Below, piece after piece: positions 8,637 to 30,670 of a stretch of 32,500 nt of DNA (position 1 is its first letter; each line of letters opens with the position of its first letter). Source of the DNA: Mesostigma viride (lineage: Eukaryota; Streptophyta; Mesostigmatophyceae; Mesostigmatales; Mesostigmataceae); contig RPFO01000038.1 of assembly GCA_009746045.1 (NCBI GenBank), forward strand, positions 202,759 through 235,258. The letters are read 5' to 3'. Position numbers and translations under genes: made by a program. Below the pieces are notes generated by a model that saw only the letters and a program-made list of their open reading frames with translations, was not told where the DNA came from and did not search any database.

Positions 8637-9222
8637 CTGTTTGCGACAAGCCCGTCCGGAGCGAGTGTGCAGGGGGGGGCGGGGTCAGGCCCCCCCTCGC
8701 CCCCCACCCCTGTTCAGGCGGGGGGGGGGGGGGGTGTTTGGGTCCAACCCCCCCCCCACACCCTGGTACTGGTCGAGGGGGTAGGGGCGAGTCGAGACCC
8801 CCCACCCCTCCCCCCCTCTACCCCCCACCCCCACCCCCACTCCCAGGAGGCGCCGGCATTAGCTGGGTGACGTGCACGGGTGAGTTGCGCACCGCTACAG
8901 TATGCCAGGGAAACTGCTGGCTGTGGCGACTGGCGAGTCATGATCTTGCGACGTTCAGCACTTCAGCTCAGCGGCGCCATTATTTTGGTATTTCAGCACG
9001 GTCTGCGGAACGAATTTCCGCAGGAAGTAGGGGAGGGGGGGGGCGGGGGGGGAACCTCCCCGACCCGCTCGTAGGGGTGTGAGGGGGAGGGGGTGGGTCG
9101 AGACCCGCCCCCCCTTCCCCCCCTCGAGGGGGGGGGGGGGGTGTCAGACCCCCCCACCCCATGGTCATGGGGGGGGGGCGGGGGGTGCACACTCGCTCTG
9201 GGCTTGTCGCGAACAATAGCCA
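8637..9222. mobile_element. G/C-homopolymer TIR element (MITE-like), copy 1
   Basis: The left end reads GCGACAAGCCC then CGGAGCGAGTGTGCA. The right end, read in reverse complement, gives GCGACAAGCCC and AGAGCGAGTGTGCA. The interior is paired G-runs and C-runs, so the whole element can fold into long hairpins, plus a unique core around 8870-9030. There is no coding capacity. A related copy is at 27780-28248. The uninterrupted site near 7366-7390 shows it inserted into an ACTATAG context; the target duplication is only 2-3 nt and not settled. Confidence 0.72.
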
Positions 9223-9290
9223 GATAGATTCTCTGCTACCCATGGGCGGCGTGGGACACAACAACAACAACAACAACAACCCTTACCACC

Positions 9291-10248
9291 CCTTAGCTGG
9301 GCATAGCTTGATAGATCATGGGGATGCCGGTGCCCTGGTGCAAGTGTTGTTTACATTCCCACTCTTGCAGGAAGTAGCTTAGAATGTATTATAGGCTCAT
9401 ATGCCCCTTCTCTGGGCTATTAAAATTAAATTAAATTATAACATGCCTCCGTGGGGAGGTCATGTAGCACATATTCCATGATGTATGGGGTGGAGGAAGC
9501 CGCGTGATCGAACTATCCTAACTCTATCTAGAAAAGCCTAACTACACTACTCATCAAAACGCCTCCTCCGCTTGGGGGAGGTGGCTTGCCCACAGGGTCG
9601 GGCGTGCGCGCCTTGACAATCTTCTTCCACCGCGTCTTGTCCTGCATGGCAGTCCAAAGACGGGAGAGAGAGTGGATGCGGTGCTCAAACTGGGCTGGGA
9701 CCACTAGGTCGTCCAGCAACATCTGAACGTAGGTGGTGACAGGTTTCCCTACCCTTTTGGGAATGTCCGCTGGGCCAGGCCAGGTCAGAATATGCCGCCC
9801 TGGCTGGCCAAGCCGCTGGGGGCCGGCCAGACCAAGGGTGGTGTCGACCTGGCTGGTGCGGGCAAGGTGTCCTACAAATGCTATCCTACGCTGCCTAATC
9901 TCGTCCGAAACACGAGGCATGCCATGATACAAAGACTCTGATGACGGACGCTCGGAAAAACCTACGTTCAGGACCTGCCGGAGCATCCTGTAAACTGTGC
10001 CGTCGAGCCGAGCTGCCAGTTTGGGTGGGAGGGTCCACGCCTCGGCGCCATACGTGAGCACCGTGAGGACGAGGACCTTGAAGAGCATGCGTTTGCGGTG
10101 CCCGTCCAGGCCCTTCGAGCGCCAGTAAGGTGTGAGCGAACGGAGCTTGGCCCAGGCGAGGGCGATGCGGGTGTCCACATCGTCGGCGGGCTATGTGCTA
10201 CATATACTCCCAACGGAGTTATGTTCCTAATTACCACCTCTTAATTAA
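9291..10248. mobile_element. LINE-derived insertion with 8-bp target duplication
   Basis: TTACCACC at 9283-9290 and again at 10249-10256. In the paralogous spacer near 30461-30475 the sequence runs CCCTTACCACCTGTACTTT without interruption, which is the empty site. The insertion holds a minus-strand LINE fragment, its (AATTT)-type tail at 9420-9440, and terminal hairpins in opposite orientations at 9441-9465 and 10200-10224. Confidence 0.7.
9528..10190 (-). pseudogene. LINE reverse transcriptase C-terminal fragment, open frame
   Basis: Reads DDVDTRIALAWAKLRSLTPY, then LVLTVLTYGAEAWTLPPKLA, RLDGTVYRMLRQVLNVGF, SLYHGMPRVSDEIRQRRIAF, VGHLART, QPGRHILTWPGPADIP and RIHSLSRLWTAMQDKTRWKK, ending after PVGKPPPP. 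This is the conserved post-RT tail of a non-LTR element, open for about 215 codons but lacking the RT core. The 5' truncation point is about 10192, where a plus-strand LINE hairpin abuts it. It is a different subfamily member from 7552-8086, more similar to 26825-27564. Confidence 0.85.
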
Positions 10249-10348
10249 TTACCACCTGTACTTTCAGTTGAGCGTACATTTAGCCGCTCATACCAAATCC
10301 AAAAAAATACCAAAAATATGTCCGGTTCAAGATCTTTTCACGTAGTAC

Positions 10349-10599
10349 AGTCATTCACGCCTTCTTAAGTTGGGTTCGAGGTTTTTGAGGGGTCAACCCA
10401 ACTTTAGGCGTGAACCCAACTTAGCGGGGCGTGAATGATTCTACTAAATTATACTAGTTTGAACTAAAGATACTAAAACGTACTATTCTGAACCACTTTG
10501 AACTTGAGGCGAAATGTAGTGGGAATTCCGAAATCCTATTCGACCCAACTTAAGGCGTGAACACTACTTAAGCCAACCCAACTGAAGGCGTGAATGACT
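10349..10599. mobile_element. 251-bp MITE with GTAC target duplication
   Basis: Terminal inverted repeats start AGTCATTCACGCCTT on both strands and extend to GTTGGGTT. GTAC is duplicated at 10345-10348 and 10600-10603. The paralogous spacer reads CACGTAGTACTTGAAAAC near 30545-30562, a clean empty site. Several internal copies of CCCAACTTAAGGCGTGAA-like sequence lie in both orientations. No coding capacity. Confidence 0.9.
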
Positions 10600-10616
10600 G
10601 TACTTGAATAAATTTT

Positions 10617-10962
10617 TTCCAGGTAAATAGGTGTACGTTTATTCCAAATATAACCTGTACGTTTATTCCAAATGACTGTACTTGAAGAAATAAGTTTTCT
10701 GCATGTGCCCACCTTCAATTAGGATTCGCTGATACTGATTTCCCCTCTCACCTCTTTGGTCCATAATTGGCTGATAAAAAATATACCCATTTCCCCGAAA
10801 AAAAAAAGTTTTCTGCATGTTTTCCGGTGAAATGGGTGTTAGTTTATTTCCATATAACAGTTAAGGTGACCCAGGTATGCCAAAAAAAGCCTGAAATGCC
10901 TAGTTTTCTGCATGTTCACATCAGCTGCTATCTACAGTGCTGTAAGCGGAACAACCCACACT
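10617..10962. mobile_element. Second insertion next to the MITE, unclassified
   Basis: Bracketed by GTACTTGAATAAATTTT (10600-10616) and GTACTTAAATAAATTTT (10963-10979), about 17 bp of near-identical direct repeat where the paralogous spacer has a single copy. A third ACTGTACTTGAA copy sits at 10676. Positions 10822-10912 are repeated at 28717-28796. No coding sequence seen. Confidence 0.55.
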
Positions 10963-10984
10963 GTACTTAAATAAATTTTGGGAG

Positions 10985-11299
10985 ATGTTTGTCAAACATT
11001 CTGACCAGGGCGAATTTTCTACGAAAGCCAAAAAACTCAGTCCTCGGGAGACTGGAGACTGGAGCAGGGAGAGGACTGATCATGATTTCAACTCAGGCCG
11101 CTCCATAGGATTGGATACAGACGACGTGTTTAGGACTCGGCACAGCAATAAAAAATGCGCTCTCTGTGCTCTTACGCCCCGTGCTGTCGCTATTTATGCG
11201 GCGAAGCTTTCCCGGGACCCGGCGCCTTGCTGTCGGGCCATTACCTCCGGCTTCCTGTACCTGCTGAGGCCACCCTACGCATACTGCTTTTGTCCATAG
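10985..11299 (+). CDS. Possible upstream exon of the AP2 gene, copy 2 (uncertain)
   Basis: An open frame from ATG 10985 ends CRAITSGFLYLLRPPYAYCF and a stop at 11297-11299. Its second half (from SIGLDTDDVFRTRHS onward) is retained in the third unit at 30671-30877 with a 3-nt in-frame length difference and some synonymous changes. Its first 30 codons are out of frame there. It could be a 5' exon, an upstream ORF or UTR; I could not find a good donor linking it to the AP2-like exon. Confidence 0.35.
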   Translation: MFVKHSDQGEFSTKAKKLSPRETGDWSRERTDHDFNSGRSIGLDTDDVFRTRHSNKKCALCALTPRAVAIYAAKLSRDPAPCCRAITSGFLYLLRPPYAYCFCP

Positions 11300-11386
11300 C
11301 TGGTACAACTTGTGCCCACGAGCTTTGCGCGCGGCGTTGCCTAAATTTTGCATGGACATGTGGGGCTTGCTTCCCGTTTTCTGAGA

Positions 11387-23995
<12,609 letters not shown>

Positions 23996-24054
23996 GCCTT
24001 GTGCTGCGCTCAACCGGGGCCATGCTGTTTGAGACGGTGCTGCGATCCTGTCTC

Positions 24055-24059
24055 TGTAA
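24055..24059 (+). promoter_or_regulatory. TGTAA, possible polyadenylation signal
   Basis: Same relative position as 6873-6877, about 60 nt after the proposed stop. Confidence 0.3.
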
Positions 24060-24341
24060 CTGGCACCACCAGCTTGCAACCGTGTGCAGCAAGCCGTCAC
24101 TGGTCATGGTGGATATGTACAGCGCCAGGCCAACTGGCGCTGAAGGCTCCTTTTTTGGTACCTGCGTGACGCAGTCGACGTGGTTTTCATCTGGTGACTG
24201 GTGCTGCCAGGGCCGGCTTCCCAGCCAGCGAAACGTTCACACACTCTTTTCCCCGATCGACAAGGCAGAGTTCTGTGAAGGGATGGAGTATCCACATCAA
24301 ATCTTGAGCCGTGCAAGGGATCAGGAGGTGCCCGTGCGATG

Positions 24342-24440
24342 AAAGGAAAAAACACCTTTGTCTCCAGCTAATGACTGCTAGGCCAGTGCATTAGGACAGT
24401 GCTCGGTCGTTTACTGCCTGCTGGGTGTTACGTGGCGCTG
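24342..24440. other. Junction sequence, nothing recognised
   Basis: Unique sequence between the end of segment A and the 1089-bp tandem duplication. Confidence 0.5.
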
Positions 24441-25529
24441 AATTCTGATCAACGAGACGTCCAGCCAACAGCCAACATTAATATCGAACTGGGCGGGGAT
24501 TGGCCTGGCACCTGGCTCAGCCACTCAAACGGTTTGTCAGAGTGGCTGTCGCACTTTCTCTTCCCCGCAGCAATTAGGTGTGCTATGTAGGCCCTTGCCA
24601 CCAGTGCTGACCATGAAGATCATTTGGAACCGGTGTGCAGGATTTCTGTACAAATATCTACGCAGGAACTGGTTATTTAGGATATAGTTTGCATGCCTGC
24701 CAAAGAGCAACAACGCTTCTGTATATCATGAGGTAGCAGGCGGCACGGCACGCGTTGAATTCTGTTCGCTTCCCACGTCCTTGGTGCACACACACGTGCT
24801 GATCTCAGGCCCTTCCATTGGTTCCTGAGGAGGGCGGGAAGCCGATACAGACGTCACAGGTCTATGATGGGATTATTGCATGTGGGGCTGATCCAGCAAG
24901 CTGTTTGCCTGGGATGCAGACAACACCAGCCCCTGCGCACATTCGCGAGGCTGACTTCAGATCGTATATCATGGGGCCAGGTGTCCACATCAGACTGCAT
25001 GCATGTACAAGCACACCGTCAAATTAGGTATCATCAGATTTTTCTTGGGGAGGTCCCCTGAGCTAGTTGTGTTCTTTCACCATTCACAACTAGATGGGGC
25101 TTCAAGATTTTGCATTTCATGTTGTGCATGTGCCAGACACAATGCTATGGTTTGGTGATCATTTCTTAGTATTTTTATTTCATCACAGCATAATTAGGCG
25201 TGAGCTGCATGGCTGGGGCATATGTACGAGTAAAAAAGCGTCTACAGAGACGACGTACGACCGACTAAAAAGCCAGCTATAGCAGTTCATTTCATTGTGA
25301 AAGCTGCTTGGTTCCGATTTCCGAAGATACGTACGTCCATGTCAGTGTGACATCATATGAGTTTGTGCTGCATGCCTGTGCACCTATGTAATCTATTACA
25401 TAAGCTAGCAAATTTATTGCTCCCATGTTAGCATGTAGCATGTTGTGTTAGCATAAATTTTATTTATGCTTGGGGGTCACGTTGCGAAGCTGTTGTTTCG
25501 TAATGTAAGTAAGTACTTGCGTGTCATGC
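24441..25529 (+). repeat. 1089-bp tandem duplication, first unit
   Basis: Begins AATTCTGATCAACGAGACGT and recurs exactly 1089 nt later. I found no difference between the two units on reading, including all short open frames. Each unit contains only frames of 62-69 codons without recognisable motifs. Content is moderately AT-rich and I cannot assign a function. Confidence 0.95.
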
Positions 25530-26618
25530 AATTCTGATCAACGAGACGTCCAGCCAACAGCCAACATTAATATCGAACTGGGCGGGGATTGGCCTGGCAC
25601 CTGGCTCAGCCACTCAAACGGTTTGTCAGAGTGGCTGTCGCACTTTCTCTTCCCCGCAGCAATTAGGTGTGCTATGTAGGCCCTTGCCACCAGTGCTGAC
25701 CATGAAGATCATTTGGAACCGGTGTGCAGGATTTCTGTACAAATATCTACGCAGGAACTGGTTATTTAGGATATAGTTTGCATGCCTGCCAAAGAGCAAC
25801 AACGCTTCTGTATATCATGAGGTAGCAGGCGGCACGGCACGCGTTGAATTCTGTTCGCTTCCCACGTCCTTGGTGCACACACACGTGCTGATCTCAGGCC
25901 CTTCCATTGGTTCCTGAGGAGGGCGGGAAGCCGATACAGACGTCACAGGTCTATGATGGGATTATTGCATGTGGGGCTGATCCAGCAAGCTGTTTGCCTG
26001 GGATGCAGACAACACCAGCCCCTGCGCACATTCGCGAGGCTGACTTCAGATCGTATATCATGGGGCCAGGTGTCCACATCAGACTGCATGCATGTACAAG
26101 CACACCGTCAAATTAGGTATCATCAGATTTTTCTTGGGGAGGTCCCCTGAGCTAGTTGTGTTCTTTCACCATTCACAACTAGATGGGGCTTCAAGATTTT
26201 GCATTTCATGTTGTGCATGTGCCAGACACAATGCTATGGTTTGGTGATCATTTCTTAGTATTTTTATTTCATCACAGCATAATTAGGCGTGAGCTGCATG
26301 GCTGGGGCATATGTACGAGTAAAAAAGCGTCTACAGAGACGACGTACGACCGACTAAAAAGCCAGCTATAGCAGTTCATTTCATTGTGAAAGCTGCTTGG
26401 TTCCGATTTCCGAAGATACGTACGTCCATGTCAGTGTGACATCATATGAGTTTGTGCTGCATGCCTGTGCACCTATGTAATCTATTACATAAGCTAGCAA
26501 ATTTATTGCTCCCATGTTAGCATGTAGCATGTTGTGTTAGCATAAATTTTATTTATGCTTGGGGGTCACGTTGCGAAGCTGTTGTTTCGTAATGTAAGTA
26601 AGTACTTGCGTGTCATGC
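25530..26618 (+). repeat. 1089-bp tandem duplication, second unit
   Basis: Direct head-to-tail copy of 24441-25529, ending at GTGTCATGC, after which it continues with new sequence. No target duplication or terminal repeats mark it as a transposon. Confidence 0.95.
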
Positions 26619-26824
26619 GCATGGGAATTAATGCCATGGAGTACTGGTTACGCTAATCTCATTAGAAAATAATTACACGAAAGTTACAGATATCGTCTGC
26701 ATGGTAGATTATGCCCCAACCATATATTCCTTCCACTGCGCTAGTTGTCTCCTTGATATTCCTTCAACGGCGTTAAGGATCGAAATTCCTCCAGTGATAG
26801 CTGTCGATCTATGAGAGGGACAGG
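26619..26824. other. Spacer, nothing recognised
   Basis: No gene, RNA or repeat family recognised. Confidence 0.5.
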
Positions 26825-27564
26825 TCCTGAACGTAGGGTTTTCCACACATAGGTCGCTAGAGTCTTTGTAAAAGGGTATGCCTCGCACGCTAATTCCTGA
26901 CACCGCCGCCGATGTGGACACCCGCATCGGCCTGCATGGCCTGGGCTCGGCATCGTTCGCTGAAAACCTATTAATTGGCACTCGAAGGTCCTCGGCGAGC
27001 ACCGCAAACGCATGCTCCTCAAGGTCCTGGTCCTCACGGTGCTCACGTATGGCGCCGAGGCATGGGCGCTCACGGACACGCTGGCGGCCAAGCTAAACGG
27101 CACGGTCAGGTAACCAGTCGATGCTCCGTCAGGCCCTGAATGTCGGGTTTTCCACGCATAGGCATCTAGAATCTTTGTACCAGGGCATGCCTCGCATTTC
27201 GGACGAGATTAGACAGCGTAGGATAGCATCACGTAGGACATCTTGCTCGCACCAGCCAGGTAGACACCGCCCTCGGTCTGGCCGGCCCCCAGCGGCTTGG
27301 CCAGCCAGGACGGCATATCCTGACCTGGCCTGGCCCCAAGGACATTCCTAAGAAGGTAGGCAAACATGTCATGACCTACCCACAGCAGTTGATGGCTGAC
27401 CTAGTGGTCCCAGCGCAGTTTGAAAATCGCATTCACTCCCTCTCTCTTGCTTGGACTGCTATGCAGGACAAGAGGAGGTGGAAGACCATTGTCCAGGCTC
27501 ATACGCCCGTCCCTGTGGGCAAGCCCCCTCCCCCCAAGCGGAAGGGGCGCTTTGCTGAGTAGAA
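26825..27564 (+). pseudogene. LINE reverse transcriptase C-terminal fragment, rearranged
   Basis: Shows DVDTRIGL, then in other frames LVLTVLTYGAEAWAL, SMLRQALNVGFSTHRHLESL, YQGMPRISDEIRQRRIAS and LVVPAQFENRIHSLSLAWTA, ending PVGKPPPPKRKGRFAE* at 27562. At least three frameshifts. A short piece equivalent to the NVGFSTHR-LESLY segment also occurs upstream at 26833-26890, out of order, so the copy is internally rearranged. Confidence 0.82.
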
Positions 27565-27779
27565 TAGGTAGGGTTTTCTAAATTAGATTAGCTTAGAGTT
27601 AGATTAGTTCGGTTTCGCGCCTTTGTCCCCCCCTCCATCCATCCACGGGAATATGTGCTACATGATCTCCCAACGGAGTCATGTTATAATTTAATTTAAT
27701 TTAATTTAATGCCTCGCACCTTCCTGAGGGGTATGCTCCTGTTTTCTCCCCACGGGCCGCGCGGCCCGTTGCTAGCCAG
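27565..27779 (+). repeat. LINE 3' UTR: CATC repeat, hairpin and (TTTAA)n tail
   Basis: CCATCCATCC, GTGCTACATGATCTCC, CAAC loop, GGAGTCATGT (hairpin 27660-27684), then ATAATTTAATTTAATTTAAT to about 27710. This gives the intact order of the 3' end for this LINE family. Confidence 0.8.
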
Positions 27780-28248
27780 GGTATAGAAGTCCAGTGTGCA
27801 CAGGGGGGGGGGAGGGGTCAGACCCCCCTCACTTCCCCCCCCTGTTCAGGGGGGGGGGGGGGGTTGAGTTGAACCCCCCCCCCCCTCCCCCTGGTATACC
27901 GGTCGAGGGGGTAGGGGCGGGTCGAGACCCCCCCCCCCTCCCCCCCCTCTAGGCCTCTAGACCCCCCCCACCCCCCCTACTCCCAGGTGGCGCTGGACAG
28001 TGCACGGGTGAGTTGCGCACCGCTACAGTATGCCAGGGAAACTGCTGGCTGTGGCGACTGGCGAGTCATGATCATGTGACGTTCAGCTCAGCAGCGCCAT
28101 TATTTTGGTATTCAAGCACGGCATGCAGAACGAATTTCCGCGGGAAATAGGGGAGGGGGGGGGGTGTCAGACCGCCCCCCCACCCTGGTCATGGGTGGGG
28201 GGGGGCGGGGGGTGAACACTCGCTCCGGGCTTGTCGCGAACAGCCGGA
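27780..28248. mobile_element. G/C-homopolymer TIR element, copy 2
   Basis: Same interior as 8637-9222 (ACCGCTACAGTATGCCAGGG core and paired G/C runs). The right terminal repeat is intact (GCGACAAGCCCGGAGCGAGT in reverse complement). The left one is reduced to AGTGTGCA. Confidence 0.7.
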
Positions 28249-28271
28249 TACACCCCTCGCATTAGTAGTTT

Positions 28272-28834
28272 GTTATTAGGGGTCAATTTAGATCCGTATT
28301 TGCATTATGAATAACCCTGGATTGTTTGTTGGGAGCCAGTTAGAGTCCCGGGTTCTATATTATTTAATCAAAACCTTTTGTTTGTTTGTTTGTTTGTCCT
28401 GCAGCCGTTCAAGGCACATACATGGGTACTTATTTAATTTATAAATTTCTTTTGTTTGTTTACTAGATATCGTACCCGCCGTCCTCAATTCGGCCGGCAA
28501 TCCGGCCCGGCGGCCCCCCTTCGGCGGCCATAGGCTAGACTCAGTCAGTGGAGGTCAGTGATACCCAGAGCCCACAGGAGTTAAATAATTTAATAAGTTT
28601 GTTTGTTTGTTTGTTTAGTCCAGTCCTCAGCCCCCGGAGTTAATTAATTAATTTTCTTTTGTTTGTTTCCTGGTTTTCAGCCAGAACATTTTACAGAAGC
28701 TAATTATCCTATTTATTTCCGGTGAAATGGGTGTTAGTTTATTTCCATATAAACCAGTGACCCAGGTATGCCAAAAATAGCCTGAAATGCCTAGTTGTGC
28801 CTAAATTGGGGTGCCCGCATTAATAAGGCGCGCC
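28272..28834. repeat. TTTG-rich and TTAATT-rich modules
   Basis: (TTTG)n runs near 28378-28397, 28452-28462, 28599-28617 and 28659-28668, each next to a TTAATTTAATAA-like stretch. 28717-28796 repeats 10822-10912. No coding sequence seen. Confidence 0.7.
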
Positions 28835-29775
28835 CTGCGACCAAGGTAGCCATTGTACTGAAGATATATCGTCATCCGGCATAAGTGTAATAAAGACATG
28901 GTTCATGCCCATGAGTGCATGCATGGAAGACTCATTCCAGTGGGCTGGGGGTGTCATTGTTAGGGCCCGGGTCCCATACTTTGTGTTGTTCCGTCGCCAG
29001 GAGCCAGTAGCGACGCATAGCCAGGTTCCAAGATCGAGGAGATAAACCGGCGGACCACGGCACCTCTCGTGTACGCGGCACGTAACGTGAATACGGTCTC
29101 GTTGCGAACTTGCCATATGGTGTGAAGCATCGTCGTGCGTAGCCATATCCATGCCATCTGGTTGGCTGTGAGGCTCGCGTCCCGTAATCCCGTGATGCCG
29201 AAAATAACCGTAGATACGGTGTGACGGTGGTGGTGGGAGCTGTAATAGCCATCCACTTGGCCCATATACCCAGCAGCCATTGCCAAATTAAACCCCTGCG
29301 AGTTGGCAGTCCAGAAATCTGTGCTCAATTGTTTCATCTGGAAAGTTGCATAAGCACGCCGCCGCCTGGGAGTACCGATGGTGCAGTTGGGAGTTGACCC
29401 CGATGGCCCGATGCATAAGCAGGTGCTGGACGTCGGTGGCCCGTTTGTCAACCAATGGGTGATCAACTGCCAAGGTAATGTTCTTGATCCAGGTGTAGCC
29501 CGGCGACTCGGGGTGCCAGCGCAGGCGACCCGGGTGCATCCTATGATTTTTATGTCTAGAAGTAGCCGGTATCCCCAGTCTGCCGTGTACTCGAAAAGGC
29601 ACTTCGTCATTGGGGTGCCGCCAGATGTGAGGACCCACCCAAATTCTAGCGGGTCTACTAGAGCAAGCGTGTCCATGCGCCCCTTGCCAACATGCAGCCA
29701 TGTGGTGTCGCGTATCACTGTGGTGGGGTCCAGGGGTAACATGCACGCCTGTGACAGTGACCACGGGACCACTCG
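28835..29775 (-). pseudogene. RT C-terminal zinc-binding (zf-RVT-like) fragment
   Basis: On the minus strand one frame gives HLLMHRAIGVNSQLHHRYSQ then AAACLCNFPDETIEHRFLDC, matching the C-x-C-x5-E-T-x-x-H-x-x-x-x-C pattern that follows RT in plant and algal LINEs. After a frameshift near 29320 the downstream part reads TTMLHTIWQVRNETVFTLRA, the usual W-x-x-R-N-x-x-x-F context. The catalytic RT is absent. It lies inside the 2160-bp TIR element, so it is probably captured or nested cargo. Confidence 0.68.
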
Positions 29776-29889
29776 AATGCGGTGACTGAATTATCCTATT
29801 TATTAATTTAGCAATGTGGAGTATCCCGCACTATCCAAGGCATCGCGGACTACACCGCCAATCCAAAACAACCGGAATCACTTACCACC

Positions 29890-30330
29890 AATCCCAGCGA
29901 GCGAGCAAAGCGAGCGAGCACCGTACGGCGAGCGAGCGAAGTGAGCGAGCACCGTACTGCGCACCAATCCGCGAGCGAAGAGAGCACCGTACTATTCCAG
30001 CGGGCAGCGGGCAGCGTAATGCGCACCAATCCGCGAGCGAAGCGAGCACCGTACTATTCCAGCGGGCAGTGAGCGGGCAGCGGGCAGCGGGCAGCGGGCA
30101 GCGGGCAGCGGGCAGCGGGCAGCGCGCAGCGGGCGGGCAGCGGGCAGCGGGCAGCGGGCTGCGGGCAGCGGGCCGGCTGCGGGCAGCGGGCTGCGGGCAG
30201 CGGGCAGCGGGCAGCGGGCAGCGGGCAGCGGGCAGCGGGCAGCGGGCAGCGGGCAGCGGGCAGCGGGCAGCGGGCAGCGGGCAGCGGGCTGCGGGCTAGT
30301 GCGGGCAGCGGGCTGCGGGGCGAAGTACTG
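29890..30330. repeat. GCGGGCA heptamer minisatellite with longer period
   Basis: GCGAGCGAGC-type units at 29895-29960, a longer unit (CACCAATCCGCGAGCGAAG, then AGCACCGTACTATTCCAGCG) present twice near 29961-30068, then about 35 GCGGGCA heptamers to 30330 with some GCGGGCT variants. The translated Gly-Gln-Arg-Ala repeats are artefacts. Confidence 0.93.
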
Positions 30331-30412
30331 CCAAAAAAAGGGACGTGTTTTGGGCTGGGCGAAGCCAGCGGGTGCCACTAGTTTATATAAAACTACTAAT
30401 GCGAGGGGTGTA

Positions 30413-30670
30413 GATTCTCTGTTCCCATGGGCGGCGTGGGACACAACAACGACAACAACCCTTACCACCTGTACTTTGACCGTACATTTAGCCGTTCATA
30501 CCAAATCCAAGAAAATCCCGAAAATATGTCCCAAAAGATCTTTTCACGTAGTACTTGAAAACATTTTGAGAGATGTTTGTCAAACATTCTGACCGGGGCG
30601 AATTTTCTACGAAAACCAAAAAACTCGAGTCGTCTGGAGACTGGAGAGGACTGATCATGATTTCAACTCA
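30413..30670 (+). other. Spacer upstream of copy 3; uninterrupted reference for the insertions of unit 2
   Basis: Contains GATTCTCTGTTCCCATGG, GGCGTGGGACACAACAACGA, CCCTTACCACCTGTACTTTG and CACGTAGTACTTGAAAAC in order. The copy-2 equivalents are interrupted by a LINE insertion, a 251-bp MITE and a 346-bp insertion. Promoter elements of the AP2 gene may lie here but none is recognisable. Confidence 0.65.

Larger units (their letters stand above)
28251..30410. mobile_element. 2160-bp TIR element with TA target duplication
   Basis: A perfect 21-bp inverted repeat, CACCCCTCGCATTAGTAGTT plus T, at 28251-28271 and 30390-30410, flanked by TA on each side (28249-28250; 30411-30412). The sequence outside joins as GCCGGATAGATTCTCTG, which matches the uninterrupted GCCAGATAGATTCTCTG at 9220-9236. 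A TA duplication is typical of Tc1/mariner-type insertion. No transposase is seen; cargo includes a reverse-transcriptase tail fragment, TTTG-rich repeats and a GCGGGCA minisatellite. Confidence 0.85.

Noticed and set aside
24818-25027. Short frames (62-69 codons) repeated in the 1089-bp duplication
   Set aside because: Identical only because the DNA is identical; no motif, codon pattern or splice context supports coding.
29814-30299. 161-codon frame with Gly-Gln-Arg-Ala repeats
   Set aside because: Translation of the GCGGGCA minisatellite.
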